From contig JAJCZO010000263.1 of NCBI GenBank assembly GCA_029262355.1, positions 1-56,201 on the forward strand: 56,201 nucleotides of DNA. The letters are read 5' to 3'. Made by a program: the position numbers and the translations under genes. Below are positions 7,797 to 19,201 of this stretch, one piece after another (the stretch's first letter is position 1; every line of letters begins with the position of its first letter). Below the pieces are notes generated by a model, which was not told the origin of the DNA, did not search any database, and worked only from the letters and a program-made list of their open reading frames with translations. The stretch is from Deltaproteobacteria bacterium. Lineage in GTDB: Bacteria; Desulfobacterota; Binatia; UBA12015.

Positions 7797-8466
7797 GGGC
7801 CCAGAGTAGTGGATTGCGGGGCCGCGGGGCCAGGAGGCCGTCAGACCGCGCGATACGGAGCCCCCCACCGGGAAACGGCTTCCTGGTTCGCACCAGACGA
7901 ACGGAGGCTCTCCGCCGCCGGGAAAAAGACGTTCCCCGTCACCGAGCCGTCCGAGCGCCTCCGCGTGATCGCCCACCGCAGTGCGCCCACATCCTTGCTG
8001 ACCACGCGGCGTAGCCCTTCGGGGTGACCTGAACGCCGGCGCCGGACTGCCCGGAGGCATCCTCTGGCCCTACGAGGACCGACACGAAGAGGACGAATGC
8101 GACCCGGATGGCGATGCTTCTCGTCATGTTGAACATTGAGGGCTGGCCCATCACCCAGCCCCCGGGGGATTCGTTCGAGTTCGGTTCAGATCTGCCGCCC
8201 GCAGAGAGCCGACGGAGCCCGCGTTTTGCCGAGCAGCTGGAGGAACTCCCGCGTGGGCGACGGTACCAGTGCTCCGGGTGCTCGTGATCGCCGCTCATGA
8301 TCGTAGTGGTCGCTGTAGAAATCGAGCAGGCACCAGCGGCCGCGCTCCTTCTGCTCGGCCGTCGACGGCGCCTGCCCCCGGCCCCGGGTCTCGTGGTAGG
8401 TCCGCCTAGACGAGCTTCCGTGACCACCGCCGCCGCATCCAGTAGTCTGCAGTCCCAGGCCCGGCC
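7797..8466. other. Intergenic region with ORF remnants
   Basis: This 670-bp divergent gap lies between the TPR protein and the SDR operon. On the minus strand, 8186 to about 8460 is open without a start codon and ends in RGRWCLLDFYSDHYDHE and EFLQLLGKTR, which looks like the tail of a lost gene. A signal-peptide-like mini-ORF lies at 7939-8136. The promoter of the 8467 operon should be here, but no clear consensus was seen. Confidence 0.4.
7939..8136 (-). CDS. Possible small exported protein
   Basis: This 65-residue frame starts MFNMTRSIAIRV and has a convincing hydrophobic signal-like core (AFVLFVSVLVGPEDASG). The remainder (AGVQVTPKGYAAWSARMW...) is short and matches nothing I know. There is no ribosome binding site. 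It may be the truncated start of an exported protein gene rather than a functional gene. Confidence 0.25.
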   Translation of the reverse strand: MFNMTRSIAIRVAFVLFVSVLVGPEDASGQSGAGVQVTPKGYAAWSARMWAHCGGRSRGGARTAR

Positions 8467-9231
8467 ATGAACCTCACCAACAAAGCCGCCCTCGTCACCG
8501 GCGGAGGCACCGGCGTTGGCCGGGCAACATGCCTCGCGCTGGCCGACCGCGGCTGTTCCGTCGTCGTGAACTACAGTCGGTCCAGGGACGCTGCGGAAGC
8601 CGTCGCGGCAGAGGCCAAGGCCAAGGGTGTCGACGCTCTCGCCGTGCGGGCCGACGTCTCGGTCGACGGGGATTGCCGGCGGCTCGTCGAGACCGCCGTC
8701 TCGGAGCTCGGGGGGCTCGACGTCCTCGTAAACAACGCGGGGACGACGCGCTTCATCAATCACCACGATCTCGATGGCGTGACGGCCGACGATTGGGACT
8801 CGATCCTCGGCGTGAACCTGAAGGGCCCGTTCCAATGTGCGCGCGCGGCCGAGAAGGCTCTCAAAGCGGGCGACGGCGGCGAGATCGTCAACATCTCGAG
8901 CGTCGCCGGCGTGTACGGTACGGGCAGCTCCATCCCGTACTGCGTGTCCAAGGCCGCGCTCAACAACCTCACGCTCATCCTTGCGCGCGTCATGGGACCA
9001 AAGGTCCGAGTCAACGCAGTCGCTCCGGGATTCATCGATGGTCAGTGGTTGCAGCAGGGGTTGGGCGAGCACTTCGAGAAGGTGAAGGCGGCCAACGAAG
9101 GACGCTCCCTGCTCAACCGGGTGTCGCAGCCGACCGACGTCGCCGCCGCCGTGCTCGGCGTCATCGAGGGCTCGGACATGGTCACCGGGCAAGTGCTGGT
9201 CCATGACGGCGGCGCGGGTATCGCCGGCTGA
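8467..9231 (+). CDS. SDR-family oxidoreductase
   Basis: The 254-residue classical short-chain dehydrogenase/reductase has the dinucleotide loop TGGGTGVG (11-18), NNAG (89-92), catalytic Ser about 145 in VNISSVAG, and Tyr158-x3-Lys162 in PYCVSK. It ends GQVLVHDGG, the usual 'dGG' C-terminus. An Asn (VVNYSR) followed by Arg after the second strand suggests NADP preference, like FabG-type reductases. It is the first gene of a plus-strand group followed 18 bp later by a flavin-dependent oxidoreductase. A role in ketone reduction within the downstream acyl pathway is plausible but unproven. Confidence 0.9.
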   Translation: MNLTNKAALVTGGGTGVGRATCLALADRGCSVVVNYSRSRDAAEAVAAEAKAKGVDALAVRADVSVDGDCRRLVETAVSELGGLDVLVNNAGTTRFINHHDLDGVTADDWDSILGVNLKGPFQCARAAEKALKAGDGGEIVNISSVAGVYGTGSSIPYCVSKAALNNLTLILARVMGPKVRVNAVAPGFIDGQWLQQGLGEHFEKVKAANEGRSLLNRVSQPTDVAAAVLGVIEGSDMVTGQVLVHDGGAGIAG

Positions 9232-9249
9232 ACGGAAGAGAGCGACGAC

Positions 9250-10218
9250 ATGTACTTGATCCGCTTCGACATGCGCGCGCCCGAGCACGGCGCCCCGACC
9301 ACCGAGCTCTACCCCGCCGCCCTCGAAATGTCGGCCTGGGGTGAGAAGAACGGATGCGTGGTCGTCGTCCTCTCCGAGCACCACTGCTCACCCGACGGCT
9401 ATCTGCCCTCACCACTGGTTCTCGCGACCGCCGTGGCGGCACGCACCGAGAACATCCTGATCAACATCGCGGCACTGATTCTTCCGCTCTACGATCCGAT
9501 CAAGGTCGCCGAGGACATGGTGGTCCTCGACATCTTGAGCCGGGGGCGCGTTTCGTACGTGCTCGCCATGGGCTACCGCGACGAGGAGTACGCGATGTTC
9601 GGCGTCGAGCGAAAACGGCGCGCGAAGATCCTCGAGGCGAAGATCGAAGCTCTGCAAAAGGCGTTCACGGGCGAGCCGTTCGAGTTCGACGGACGCCCGG
9701 CCCACGTCACGCCGCGCCCGGTCACGCCGGGTGGTCCATCGCTCGCGCTGGGCGGCGGAAGTCTGGTGGCCGCGCGTCGGGCGGCTCGCTTCGGGCTCGA
9801 CCTGATGGCGAGCGGCGGAACTCCCGGATTGGAGGAGGCCTACCGCGAAGAAGCGGCTCGCGTAGGGCGCGCGCCGGGCAACTGCCGAATCCCAGACGGC
9901 GCACCCACGAGCGTGTTCGTCGTCGAAGATCTGGACCGCGGGTGGGAGACCATTGGCCCGTACGTTCTGCACGACGCGAAGACGTACGGCGCGTGGCTGA
10001 AAGACCAGGACACGGCCAGCAGGTCCGGTGCCCAGACGATCGACGATCTGCGCGCCGAGCAAGGCGCCTACCGCATCGTGACACCGGGCGGTGCGGCCGA
10101 CCTGATTCGCAAGCACGGAATTTTGGCCCTGCAACCGCTTTGCGGCGGGGCCCCCCCCGAGCTTGGGTGGGCCTCGATGAAGCTCGTCGCCGACAAGGTG
10201 CTGCCCTCTCTGCGCTGA
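9250..10218 (+). CDS. LLM-class flavin-dependent oxidoreductase (luciferase-like)
   Basis: The 322-residue TIM-barrel protein follows the bacterial luciferase-like pattern: EKNGCVVVVLSEHHCSPDGYLPSPLVLATAVAART, LPLYDPIKVAEDMVVLDILSRGRVSYVLAMGY, and a C-terminal PGGAADLIRKHG block. Members use FMN or F420; the sequence does not decide which. The start at 9250 lies 18 bp after the SDR stop with GGAAGAG upstream, so the two genes form one operon. Together they suggest a redox pair acting on a hydrophobic carbonyl or aromatic substrate, perhaps with the methyltransferase and ACP genes 80 bp downstream. Confidence 0.88.
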   Translation: MYLIRFDMRAPEHGAPTTELYPAALEMSAWGEKNGCVVVVLSEHHCSPDGYLPSPLVLATAVAARTENILINIAALILPLYDPIKVAEDMVVLDILSRGRVSYVLAMGYRDEEYAMFGVERKRRAKILEAKIEALQKAFTGEPFEFDGRPAHVTPRPVTPGGPSLALGGGSLVAARRAARFGLDLMASGGTPGLEEAYREEAARVGRAPGNCRIPDGAPTSVFVVEDLDRGWETIGPYVLHDAKTYGAWLKDQDTASRSGAQTIDDLRAEQGAYRIVTPGGAADLIRKHGILALQPLCGGAPPELGWASMKLVADKVLPSLR

Positions 10219-10300
10219 GGCAGCTTCCACAGAGAAATCCTCGCGCAGTGCGACAACATCGCTCCACGCCGTCGTCCATTCGAAAGCGGACGGCGGGGCC

Positions 10301-11389
10301 ATGAGGATCGATCGCGAGAAAGCTCGGACTCTACTCGATCGCATCGTAAACGAGCTCGGCGCGGCACTCACCGTGCCTCTCGTGGTGATCGGGGATCGCA
10401 TGGGTCTCTACCGCGACCTGGCGTCGAGCGGCCCCCTGTGCGCCGATGAACTCGCGCACCGGACCGGCGCGAACGCGCGTTACGTCCGTGAGTGGCTTGC
10501 CGCGCAGACGGCCGCAGGGTTCGTCGACTTCGACGCCGACGCCGACGCCTATTCCCTCTCGCCCGAGCAGGCAGCGATCTTCGCGAACGAATCGAGTCCG
10601 ATCTCGATGCAAGGCGGGTTCGAGCTCGCCGCTGGCGCCATCGGCGGCTATGAGCGCATCCTCGACGCGTTCCAATCGGGCGAGGGCGTCGGCTGGGCGA
10701 CCCAGCACTCCGACGTCTGCTCCGGCACGGGGCGCTTCTTTCGGCCCGCGTACGTCAGCCACTTGGTACATCACTGGCTTCCCGCCCTCGATGGCGTCGA
10801 GACACGACTTCGACACGGGGCGCGCGTGGCGGACGTGGGATGCGGTCTGGGGCACTCCACGCTTCTCATGGCGCGGGCGTTTCCGAAATCGACGTTTGTC
10901 GGCTTCGATGCGCACGCCGAATCGATCGAGTGCGCTCGACGAGACGCGCGAGCGGCGGGGCTTGCCCACCGCGTCCGGTTCGAGGTGGGCCTCGCCACGG
11001 ACTTTCCCGGTCGCGACTTGGATCTCGTCACGTTCTTGAACTGCCTCCACGACCTCGGGGATCCAGTCGGAGCCGCACGCCACGTGCGGGCAAGCCTCGC
11101 AGACGATGGTTGCTGGATGGTCGTCGAGCCGCGGGCCGGGGATCGCCTGGAGGACAACTGCACGCCGATCGGGCGGATGTTCTACGCGGCGTCCACACTC
11201 GTGTGCACGCCAGCGTCTCTCTCCGAGGATGTCGGCGCGGGGCTCGGGGCCCAGGCCGGCGAAGCAGCGCTACGGTCGGTGATCGAGGCGGCGGGCTTCG
11301 AGAACGTTCGGCGCGCCGCCGAAACGCCGTTCAGCCTCGTACTGGAGGCCCGACCCCCCCGATCCATCCGCCCTCAGGAAGACGCATGA
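10301..11389 (+). CDS. SAM-dependent methyltransferase with N-terminal winged helix (Rv2258c-like)
   Basis: The 362-residue protein has an N-terminal wHTH/dimerisation region (about 10-90; LVVIGDRMGLYRDL, YVREWLAAQTAAGFVDF) and a class I Rossmann methyltransferase domain with SAM motif VADVGCGLGHS (177-187), the acidic loop FVGFDAH, and the late motif FLNCLHDLGDP. The layout is that of Rv2258c-type enzymes. A paralogue at 33777 is similar over its whole length. Its stop overlaps the start of the ACP gene (ATGA), arguing for coupled translation and a role on an ACP-bound or related substrate. The substrate is unknown. Confidence 0.85.
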   Translation: MRIDREKARTLLDRIVNELGAALTVPLVVIGDRMGLYRDLASSGPLCADELAHRTGANARYVREWLAAQTAAGFVDFDADADAYSLSPEQAAIFANESSPISMQGGFELAAGAIGGYERILDAFQSGEGVGWATQHSDVCSGTGRFFRPAYVSHLVHHWLPALDGVETRLRHGARVADVGCGLGHSTLLMARAFPKSTFVGFDAHAESIECARRDARAAGLAHRVRFEVGLATDFPGRDLDLVTFLNCLHDLGDPVGAARHVRASLADDGCWMVVEPRAGDRLEDNCTPIGRMFYAASTLVCTPASLSEDVGAGLGAQAGEAALRSVIEAAGFENVRRAAETPFSLVLEARPPRSIRPQEDA

Positions 11390-11625
11390 CGATTGATGCA
11401 GATCGGGTCCGCCGCACGGTGGCCCACGCGCTGGGCGCGGATGAGAGCACGATACGGCCGGAAACTCGCCTGAGCGAGATCACCGAGCTCGATTCCCTCT
11501 CCTTGGTCGAGGTCGCGAGCGCACTCGACGACGATCTTGGCATTCACCTTTCCGGAGACACTCTGAGCGACGCGCTCACCGTGGCGGACCTCGCCGAGCT
11601 CGCGCGGCGCGCGCCGCGCCGATGA
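11386..11625 (+). CDS. Acyl carrier protein
   Basis: This 79-residue acidic protein has the four-helix ACP pattern and the phosphopantetheine attachment motif ELDSLSLVE with Ser37 as the modified residue. It overlaps the methyltransferase stop (ATGA at 11386-11389) and its own stop overlaps the next start (ATGA at 11622-11625), so all three proteins should be made in similar amounts. It is not in a fab operon and no ketosynthase is nearby, so it is a dedicated carrier for a specialised acyl product rather than the housekeeping ACP. Confidence 0.88.
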   Translation: MTIDADRVRRTVAHALGADESTIRPETRLSEITELDSLSLVEVASALDDDLGIHLSGDTLSDALTVADLAELARRAPRR

Positions 11626-12493
11626 TTCCCGGCGACGCCTGGGAGAAGATCCGCTACCGGACGCTCGATGCCGTCGCCTCCAAGAGTCGCGTCGCCGGCG
11701 AACGATACGCATGCATGGCCGCAGCAGTGGAGGCTCGCATGCATCCCGAGCGGCTGCGCATCGCGCGCGACCGAATCGCCCGGGCCTTCGACCTGGAGGA
11801 GGACGAGGCGGAGCGAATCTTCCGGCGCTGCCTCATCTCCGAAGCACGCGAGGAGGCCGATACGGCTTGGCTTCTGCGCAGCCGCGCGCCGCTGGGCGAC
11901 TTGATCCGCGTTCCCGGAGCAGAACCCGCAGACAGCGGTCCGGCCATCTACGTCAGCCTGCACTTCGGGAGCCCGATCGTCACGTTCCTCTACCTTCGCG
12001 CCGTCCGCGGAATCCAAGTTCGCGCGATCGGCAGGCCACTGGGCGCAAGCAACCCCCTTTCCGGAGCCAAACGGGCATGGGGGGAGCGGAAGGTGGATTG
12101 GGTTTCCCGATGCTCCAGGACGACCTTCGTGGGCGTCGACGCCGCAGGAGCCGTCGAAGCGAGGGAGGAGCTGCTCGCCGGCAACTCCTTGTTCGCCGTC
12201 ATCGACGTACCTGCCGACGTCGTCGCTCGGTCGACGCGCTTCGACCTCTTCGGCGAGTCCATCCTCCTCGCGGGCGGCGTCCTGCGACTCGCCCAAATCA
12301 CGGGCGTCCCACTCGTCCCCGTTACGGGCCGCCGTGACGGCCGCGCCATCGAGATCGAGTATGACACGCCGATTCCCCAGGCCTCAGGGAGCGCGGTCAC
12401 CCGTTCGGTGAACGCCTGGATGCTGAGGACGCTCGAAAGGCACCCGGACGAATGGTGGCTCTGGCCTTTCGTCAATCGCGCGGCGGAGCCGCC

Positions 12494-12515
<22 letters not shown>
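11622..12515 (+). CDS. LpxL/HtrB-like lysophospholipid acyltransferase with altered catalytic motif
   Basis: The 297-residue protein matches the LpxL-like acyltransferase family: IYVSLHFGSPIVTFLYL where family members have 'hLGNWE', then VRAIGRPL, ELLAGNSLFAVIDVPAD, GGVLRLAQITGVPLVPV and a C-terminal HPDEWWLWPFVNRA. The usual H-x4-D/E dyad is incomplete: His114 is present but residue 119 is Ile. The protein may therefore use another acid, or bind acyl-ACP without classical acyl transfer. It has no obvious N-terminal membrane anchor. Coupled to the ACP gene by a 4-bp overlap, it most likely takes the acyl group from that ACP. Its 3' end overlaps convergent uvrA by 22 bp. Confidence 0.8.
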
Positions 12516-15316
<2,801 letters not shown>

Positions 15317-15364
15317 CAGTGCTGGTCCTCGTTGTCCGTTGTTTGGACCGGGTTCTCGGTCGGT

Positions 15365-16291
15365 TCAGAAGGGAAAGCCAAAAACGACGTGTATGGCCTC
15401 GAAATCCTTGCCGCGATCGTATCCAGCGCCCAGGCGCATGCCGTCGAGCAGATCACCGATCCCAGGCAAGACGAGCGGAGTGGCCGACCCCACCGTCGCC
15501 CCGAACTCGAAAATCTGGGGAACCGACAAAACGTCGTCACCGATCCGGGTGAACTTCAAGGCCGGCGTGAACAGACTGTAGATGAAAAAGACGCTCGCAT
15601 CCGGAACGAGATCGCCGAGCTTGAAGCCCAGCGGATGGCGGACGTCGATGCCGCTGCGAAAGGTCGCGTACCCTTCGATACTGGACGCCTCGGTGCGCGT
15701 GAACGGCGCATCGCCCGCGTAGATGAGTGCGTTGCCGAGCGAGAGATCGAACGCGCCCAGCTCTCGCTCGTAGAGGCTCGTGAGCCCGATCTCGTAGGTG
15801 TAGAACGTCTCGGTATCGAGATTCACGCCCTCGACAGGCTCGCCCTGAGCACGCACGTCGAGGCGACCTCCGAAGGGTACCGCCACGCCGAGCGCCCCGA
15901 CCGGCGAGACCCGAAACCCATCGAAGACGGGAATGTCGAGCTGTAGCTTCGGCTGGAACCCGATCGAGTTCGTAGTCGCCGAAACTTCGATCCCCTGCGT
16001 CTCGCCCGACACCTCGTAGCGGCCGTAGAGGATGGGAAGACCAATTCTCAGATCCCAGTCCATCACGAGATCTTCCAACGTGAACTCCAGAGGCAAGGAA
16101 AAGACCTGGACCGAGAGTCCGCCGATCGAATAGCCACCGAAGCCAAACTGAGCCGCGTAGACGTAGTTCACGTCGGCATCGAGCTTCAGCTCCTCCTGCC
16201 CACCCGCCACGCCGGCCGCACCGCAGACGCTCCAGAGTACCGCAGCGACAACGATTCGTGTCGACTTCCACATCGTGCGCAAAGGTTGCAT
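15365..16291 (-). CDS. Outer-membrane beta-barrel protein, unknown function
   Basis: This 308-residue exported protein has a signal peptide (MWKSTRIVVAAVLWSVCGAAGVAGG) followed by alternating hydrophobic/polar strands (LKLDADVNYVYAAQFGFGGYSIGGLSVQVF...) and a C-terminal Phe (VVFGFPF), the BAM recognition signature. It resembles OmpW/porin-like or 'transporter' family barrels but has no clear assignment. Start candidates are ATG at 16291 and 16273; the frame to 16321 would need a TTG and an odd leader. An 18-bp perfect palindrome lies 10 bp upstream, between this gene and the divergent SDR gene. Confidence 0.72.
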   Translation of the reverse strand: MQPLRTMWKSTRIVVAAVLWSVCGAAGVAGGQEELKLDADVNYVYAAQFGFGGYSIGGLSVQVFSLPLEFTLEDLVMDWDLRIGLPILYGRYEVSGETQGIEVSATTNSIGFQPKLQLDIPVFDGFRVSPVGALGVAVPFGGRLDVRAQGEPVEGVNLDTETFYTYEIGLTSLYERELGAFDLSLGNALIYAGDAPFTRTEASSIEGYATFRSGIDVRHPLGFKLGDLVPDASVFFIYSLFTPALKFTRIGDDVLSVPQIFEFGATVGSATPLVLPGIGDLLDGMRLGAGYDRGKDFEAIHVVFGFPF

Positions 16292-16300
16292 AGTCCGAGT

Positions 16301-16318
16301 CGGCAGGCACGCCTGCCG
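16301..16318. promoter_or_regulatory. 18-bp palindrome in a divergent promoter region
   Basis: CGGCAGGC-AC-GCCTGCCG is a perfect 8-bp inverted repeat with a 2-bp centre. It sits 10 bp from the outer-membrane protein start and 23 bp before the SDR start at 16342. The 50-bp divergent gap makes an operator for a dimeric regulator the simplest reading; an RNA hairpin near the ribosome site is the alternative. Confidence 0.5.
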
Positions 16319-16341
16319 CAACGGGAAAGGAAGTCTTCGCG

Positions 16342-17130
16342 ATGAGTTCCAAGAGCCACGACCCCAGAGACCTCTTCGACATGACCGGCAAGGTCGCCCT
16401 GGTCACCGGGGGGAGCCGCGGGTTGGGTCGCGAGATGGTCCTCGCGTTCGCGCACAACGGGGCCGACGTCGTCATCGCCAGCCGAAAGATCGAGAACTGC
16501 GAGCTGCTGGCGAGGGAGGTCGAGAAGGAGACGGGCCGTCGCGCCGTCCCAGTCGGCTGCCACGTCGGCGAGTGGCCCCAGTGCGACGCACTGATCGACG
16601 CCGCCTACGACGCCTTCGGCAAAGTCGACGTCCTCGTGAACAACGCTGGGATGTCGCCCCTCTACCCTTCACTGCCCGAGGTCAGCGAAGAACTGTACGA
16701 CAAGGTTCTCGCCGTGAATCTGAAGGGCCCCTTCCGCCTCTCGTCGGTGATCGGCGCGCGGATGGCCGAGGGCGACGGCGGTTCGATCATCAACGTGAGC
16801 AGCGTGGCCGGGGTGCAGCCCTCGCCGATCGAGATTCCGTACGGCGCAGCCAAGGCCGGACTCAACAACCTCACACTTGGACTCGCTCGAGTCCTCGCCC
16901 CGAAGGTGCGCGTGAACTGCCTGATGCCGGGCCCATTTTTGACCGACATCAGCAAGGCGTGGGATCTCGAGTCGTTCAAGAAGGCGGCCGCGAGCAGCAT
17001 TCCCCTCGAGCGGGGTGGCGAGCCGAACGAGATCGTGGGCGCCGCACTCTACCTCGCTTCGGAAGCGTCGAGCTACACGACAGGCGCGATCCTCAAGATC
17101 GACGGCGGCGTCGCGTATACGCCTGGCTGA
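16342..17130 (+). CDS. SDR-family oxidoreductase
   Basis: This 262-residue classical SDR has TGGSRGLG (22-29), NNAG (100-103), Ser154 in INVSSVAG, Tyr167-x3-Lys171 in PYGAAK, and C-terminal ILKIDGGVAYTPG. The basic residues after strand 2 (ASRKIEN) suggest NADP(H). A good AAAGGA lies upstream. It resembles gluconate-5-dehydrogenase or 3-oxoacyl-ACP reductase-like SDRs, but the substrate cannot be told. It is divergent from the outer-membrane protein across a palindrome, so the two may share a regulator. The stop is 2 bp from the convergent response regulator. Confidence 0.9.
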   Translation: MSSKSHDPRDLFDMTGKVALVTGGSRGLGREMVLAFAHNGADVVIASRKIENCELLAREVEKETGRRAVPVGCHVGEWPQCDALIDAAYDAFGKVDVLVNNAGMSPLYPSLPEVSEELYDKVLAVNLKGPFRLSSVIGARMAEGDGGSIINVSSVAGVQPSPIEIPYGAAKAGLNNLTLGLARVLAPKVRVNCLMPGPFLTDISKAWDLESFKKAAASSIPLERGGEPNEIVGAALYLASEASSYTTGAILKIDGGVAYTPG

Positions 17131-17132
17131 TC

Positions 17133-17534
17133 TCAGCCGCCGACGACCTCCCGAACCAGGTCGACCAGGGCCTCGATTCGAAACGGCTTCTGGAAGAAAG
17201 CCGACAGCCCCGTGCGGCCGAACGACTTGCGGGCCTCCCGTTCGGAATGACCGCTCACGAGGATGTACTTGGCAGGCGAGTCGTATGCCGACAGCGCATC
17301 GAAAAGATCGCCGGCTCCGATGTCCGGCATCGTCAAGTCCAGCAGCACGATCCGAATGTCGGCAGCGTGTGCGTCGAAGGCACTCTTCGCGCTGTCTCCA
17401 CCCGAGGCCAAGAGCACTTCGAAACCCGCATCCTCCAGAGCCGCGCTGAGGAGATCTCGCACCATCTCCTCGTCATCCACGACGAGCGCGAGGTTGCGCG
17501 GCCTCGCCTTCGAAGCTGACGTATCCGTCGTCAT
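17133..17534 (-). CDS. Single-domain response regulator (CheY-like receiver)
   Basis: This 133-residue receiver domain has the acidic pair Asp20-Asp21, phospho-acceptor Asp66 in LLDLTMPD, the switch Ser94 in VSG and Lys116 in QKPF. It has no output domain, so it should act by protein contact or as part of a phosphorelay; no histidine kinase lies nearby. The ATG at 17534 has GGAGGA 6-7 bp upstream. A much longer open frame extends upstream to 18950 on the same strand but is antisense to the MATE gene and is a shadow. Confidence 0.9.
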   Translation of the reverse strand: MTTDTSASKARPRNLALVVDDEEMVRDLLSAALEDAGFEVLLASGGDSAKSAFDAHAADIRIVLLDLTMPDIGAGDLFDALSAYDSPAKYILVSGHSEREARKSFGRTGLSAFFQKPFRIEALVDLVREVVGG

Positions 17535-17769
17535 CTTGTTTCCTCCACGCGCGGACAAGAGAGTTGCCCGCCCGCCTCCCGTGCGATCCCAATCGCGCCT
17601 TGTCCTCGTAGACGATGCCGACCGCCGCGGCCATCCCGAGGGCACGGGCAGGGAGCTTCTTCGAGCCACGCGACACCTCGCGCCAACCACTCGATCCGTC
17701 GACGACAACTGCGTGCCACCACCCGTCAGTCTCCACGGGCGTGAAGACGCAGGCGTCCGTTGCCCACAC
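17473..17769 (-). CDS. Doubtful small protein upstream of the response regulator
   Basis: The frame from a GTG at 17769 reads WATDACVFTPVETDGWWHAVVVDG then ALGMAAAVGIVYEDKARLGSH, which has the balanced look of a small alpha/beta protein. However, it overlaps the response regulator start by about 60 bp and has no ribosome site. It may be a short gene ending in the overlap, or a chance frame in a 255-bp promoter region. Confidence 0.25.
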   Translation of the reverse strand: MWATDACVFTPVETDGWWHAVVVDGSSGWREVSRGSKKLPARALGMAAAVGIVYEDKARLGSHGRRAGNSLVRAWRKQDDDGYVSFEGEAAQPRARRG

Positions 17770-17789
17770 GACCGTGCTAGGTTGGCCGG

Positions 17790-19196
17790 ATGACCCCCGA
17801 GCGCGCAGAGCACACGACACCGCCCGGGGGCGCCCAAACCACCGTCGACGCGTACCGCGAGATGTGGGGACTCGCCTGGCCGGTCAGCGTGTCGATGTCG
17901 ACCGTCATGCTGCTGATGCTGGCGAACCTCTTCTGGATCGGCCGCCTCGGCACCCAGGCGGTGGCCGCGGTGAGTCTGACCAGCCACATCCTGTTCATGG
18001 CGTTCGGCCTGACGCAGATCGTGTTCGTCGGCACCGTCGCGGTGGTCGCTCGGCGCACGGGCGAGAAGAATCCCCGCGAAGGATACGTCGCATCCGTACA
18101 CGCGATCGTCCTTGGGCTTCTGCTCGGCGCCGTCGTGAGTGTCGCCGGATACTTCGCTGCGGCGCCCCTGATCTCGTTCTTCGAGATCGAGATCGCGGTT
18201 TCGGCCATCGCCGTGCCCTACCTCGAGCTGACGTTCGCGGGACACATCTTCTTCTTCGTATCGATGGCCATCGGCGCGAGCTATCAGGGCACGGGCGATA
18301 CCCGAACCCCGATGGTCCTGAACGCCGTCGTCGTCGGTCTGAACGCGATCATCGACCCCATCTTGATCTTCGCTCCGGGCGAGCTCGTCTTGGGAGGTCT
18401 CGACGTCGGCGTGGCTGGGCTCGGCGTCCTCGGAGCCGCCATCGCCGACGTACTCGCGAGCGCGCTCGGCTGCGGGCTGTTCTTCGCCCTCTATCGATCG
18501 CACCGGGGCCCCTTCCCGCGCGAAGTCCGGGGGCACGTGCGGCTCCAAGCAAGCGGCCTCGGGCAGATCGTGCGTATCGGCGTGCCCGCCAGCGTCACGA
18601 TGCTGGCTCGGCCGCTCTCCACGTTCTTTCTTCTGAAGGTGATCGCGTCGTTCGGCACGACGGCCCTCGCCGGTTTCGGGATCGTGTTGCGCGCCTTCTC
18701 CCTGAACTTCATCCCCTTCGCGGGGCTGAACGCATCGGTCGCCACGCTGGTCGGACAACGCCTCGGCGCGAACGTGCCCGACGAGGCAAGGATCGTCGTA
18801 GGGCGGGGGCTCGTAATCGCGATTGGGCTCTCGATCAGCTTCTGCCTGATCTACTCGACGTTCGCAGAACCCCTGATCGCGATCTTCGATTCCGACCCTG
18901 CCGTAGTTGCCGTCGGAGTCCCGTTTCTTCTGATCATCGCCTTCGGCCAACTCTTCACCGGACCGACGATGCCACTGGCCGCGGCGATGAACGGCGCGGG
19001 CGACACGCGCCCACCCATGTTCGCCGCACTCTTCGCCAATTGGCCCGTCAAGCTACCGATCGCGTACGCGCTGGCAGTGCCGCTGGGCTATGGAACTTCG
19101 GGCGTCTGGATGGGGATGTTCGCCTCGATGCTGCTGGAGTCCCTGCTTCTTGCGCTCTGGTTTCGGCGCGGCCGCTGGATGACCAAGAGCGTCTAG
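17790..19196 (+). CDS. MATE-family multidrug/metabolite efflux transporter
   Basis: The 468-residue polytopic protein has about 12 TM helices and the two-fold MATE repeat. LAWPVSVSMSTVMLLMLANLFWIGRLG at the first helix pair and MAIGASYQGTGDTRTPMVLNAVVVGLNAIIDPILIF in half one are diagnostic (G-x-GDTrTPm...n...npiLIF). The second half repeats PMPLAAAMNGAGDTRPPMF. MATE proteins export cationic drugs or metabolites by Na+ or H+ antiport; the substrate is unknown. It is divergent from the response regulator with 255 bp between starts. Confidence 0.92.
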   Translation: MTPERAEHTTPPGGAQTTVDAYREMWGLAWPVSVSMSTVMLLMLANLFWIGRLGTQAVAAVSLTSHILFMAFGLTQIVFVGTVAVVARRTGEKNPREGYVASVHAIVLGLLLGAVVSVAGYFAAAPLISFFEIEIAVSAIAVPYLELTFAGHIFFFVSMAIGASYQGTGDTRTPMVLNAVVVGLNAIIDPILIFAPGELVLGGLDVGVAGLGVLGAAIADVLASALGCGLFFALYRSHRGPFPREVRGHVRLQASGLGQIVRIGVPASVTMLARPLSTFFLLKVIASFGTTALAGFGIVLRAFSLNFIPFAGLNASVATLVGQRLGANVPDEARIVVGRGLVIAIGLSISFCLIYSTFAEPLIAIFDSDPAVVAVGVPFLLIIAFGQLFTGPTMPLAAAMNGAGDTRPPMFAALFANWPVKLPIAYALAVPLGYGTSGVWMGMFASMLLESLLLALWFRRGRWMTKSV

Positions 19197-19201
19197 CGCG
19201 A

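Noticed and set aside
17133-18950. 605-codon minus-strand frame continuing upstream of the response regulator
   Set aside because: Only the last 133 residues form a receiver domain with a good ribosome site. The rest is antisense to the MATE gene and of biased composition.
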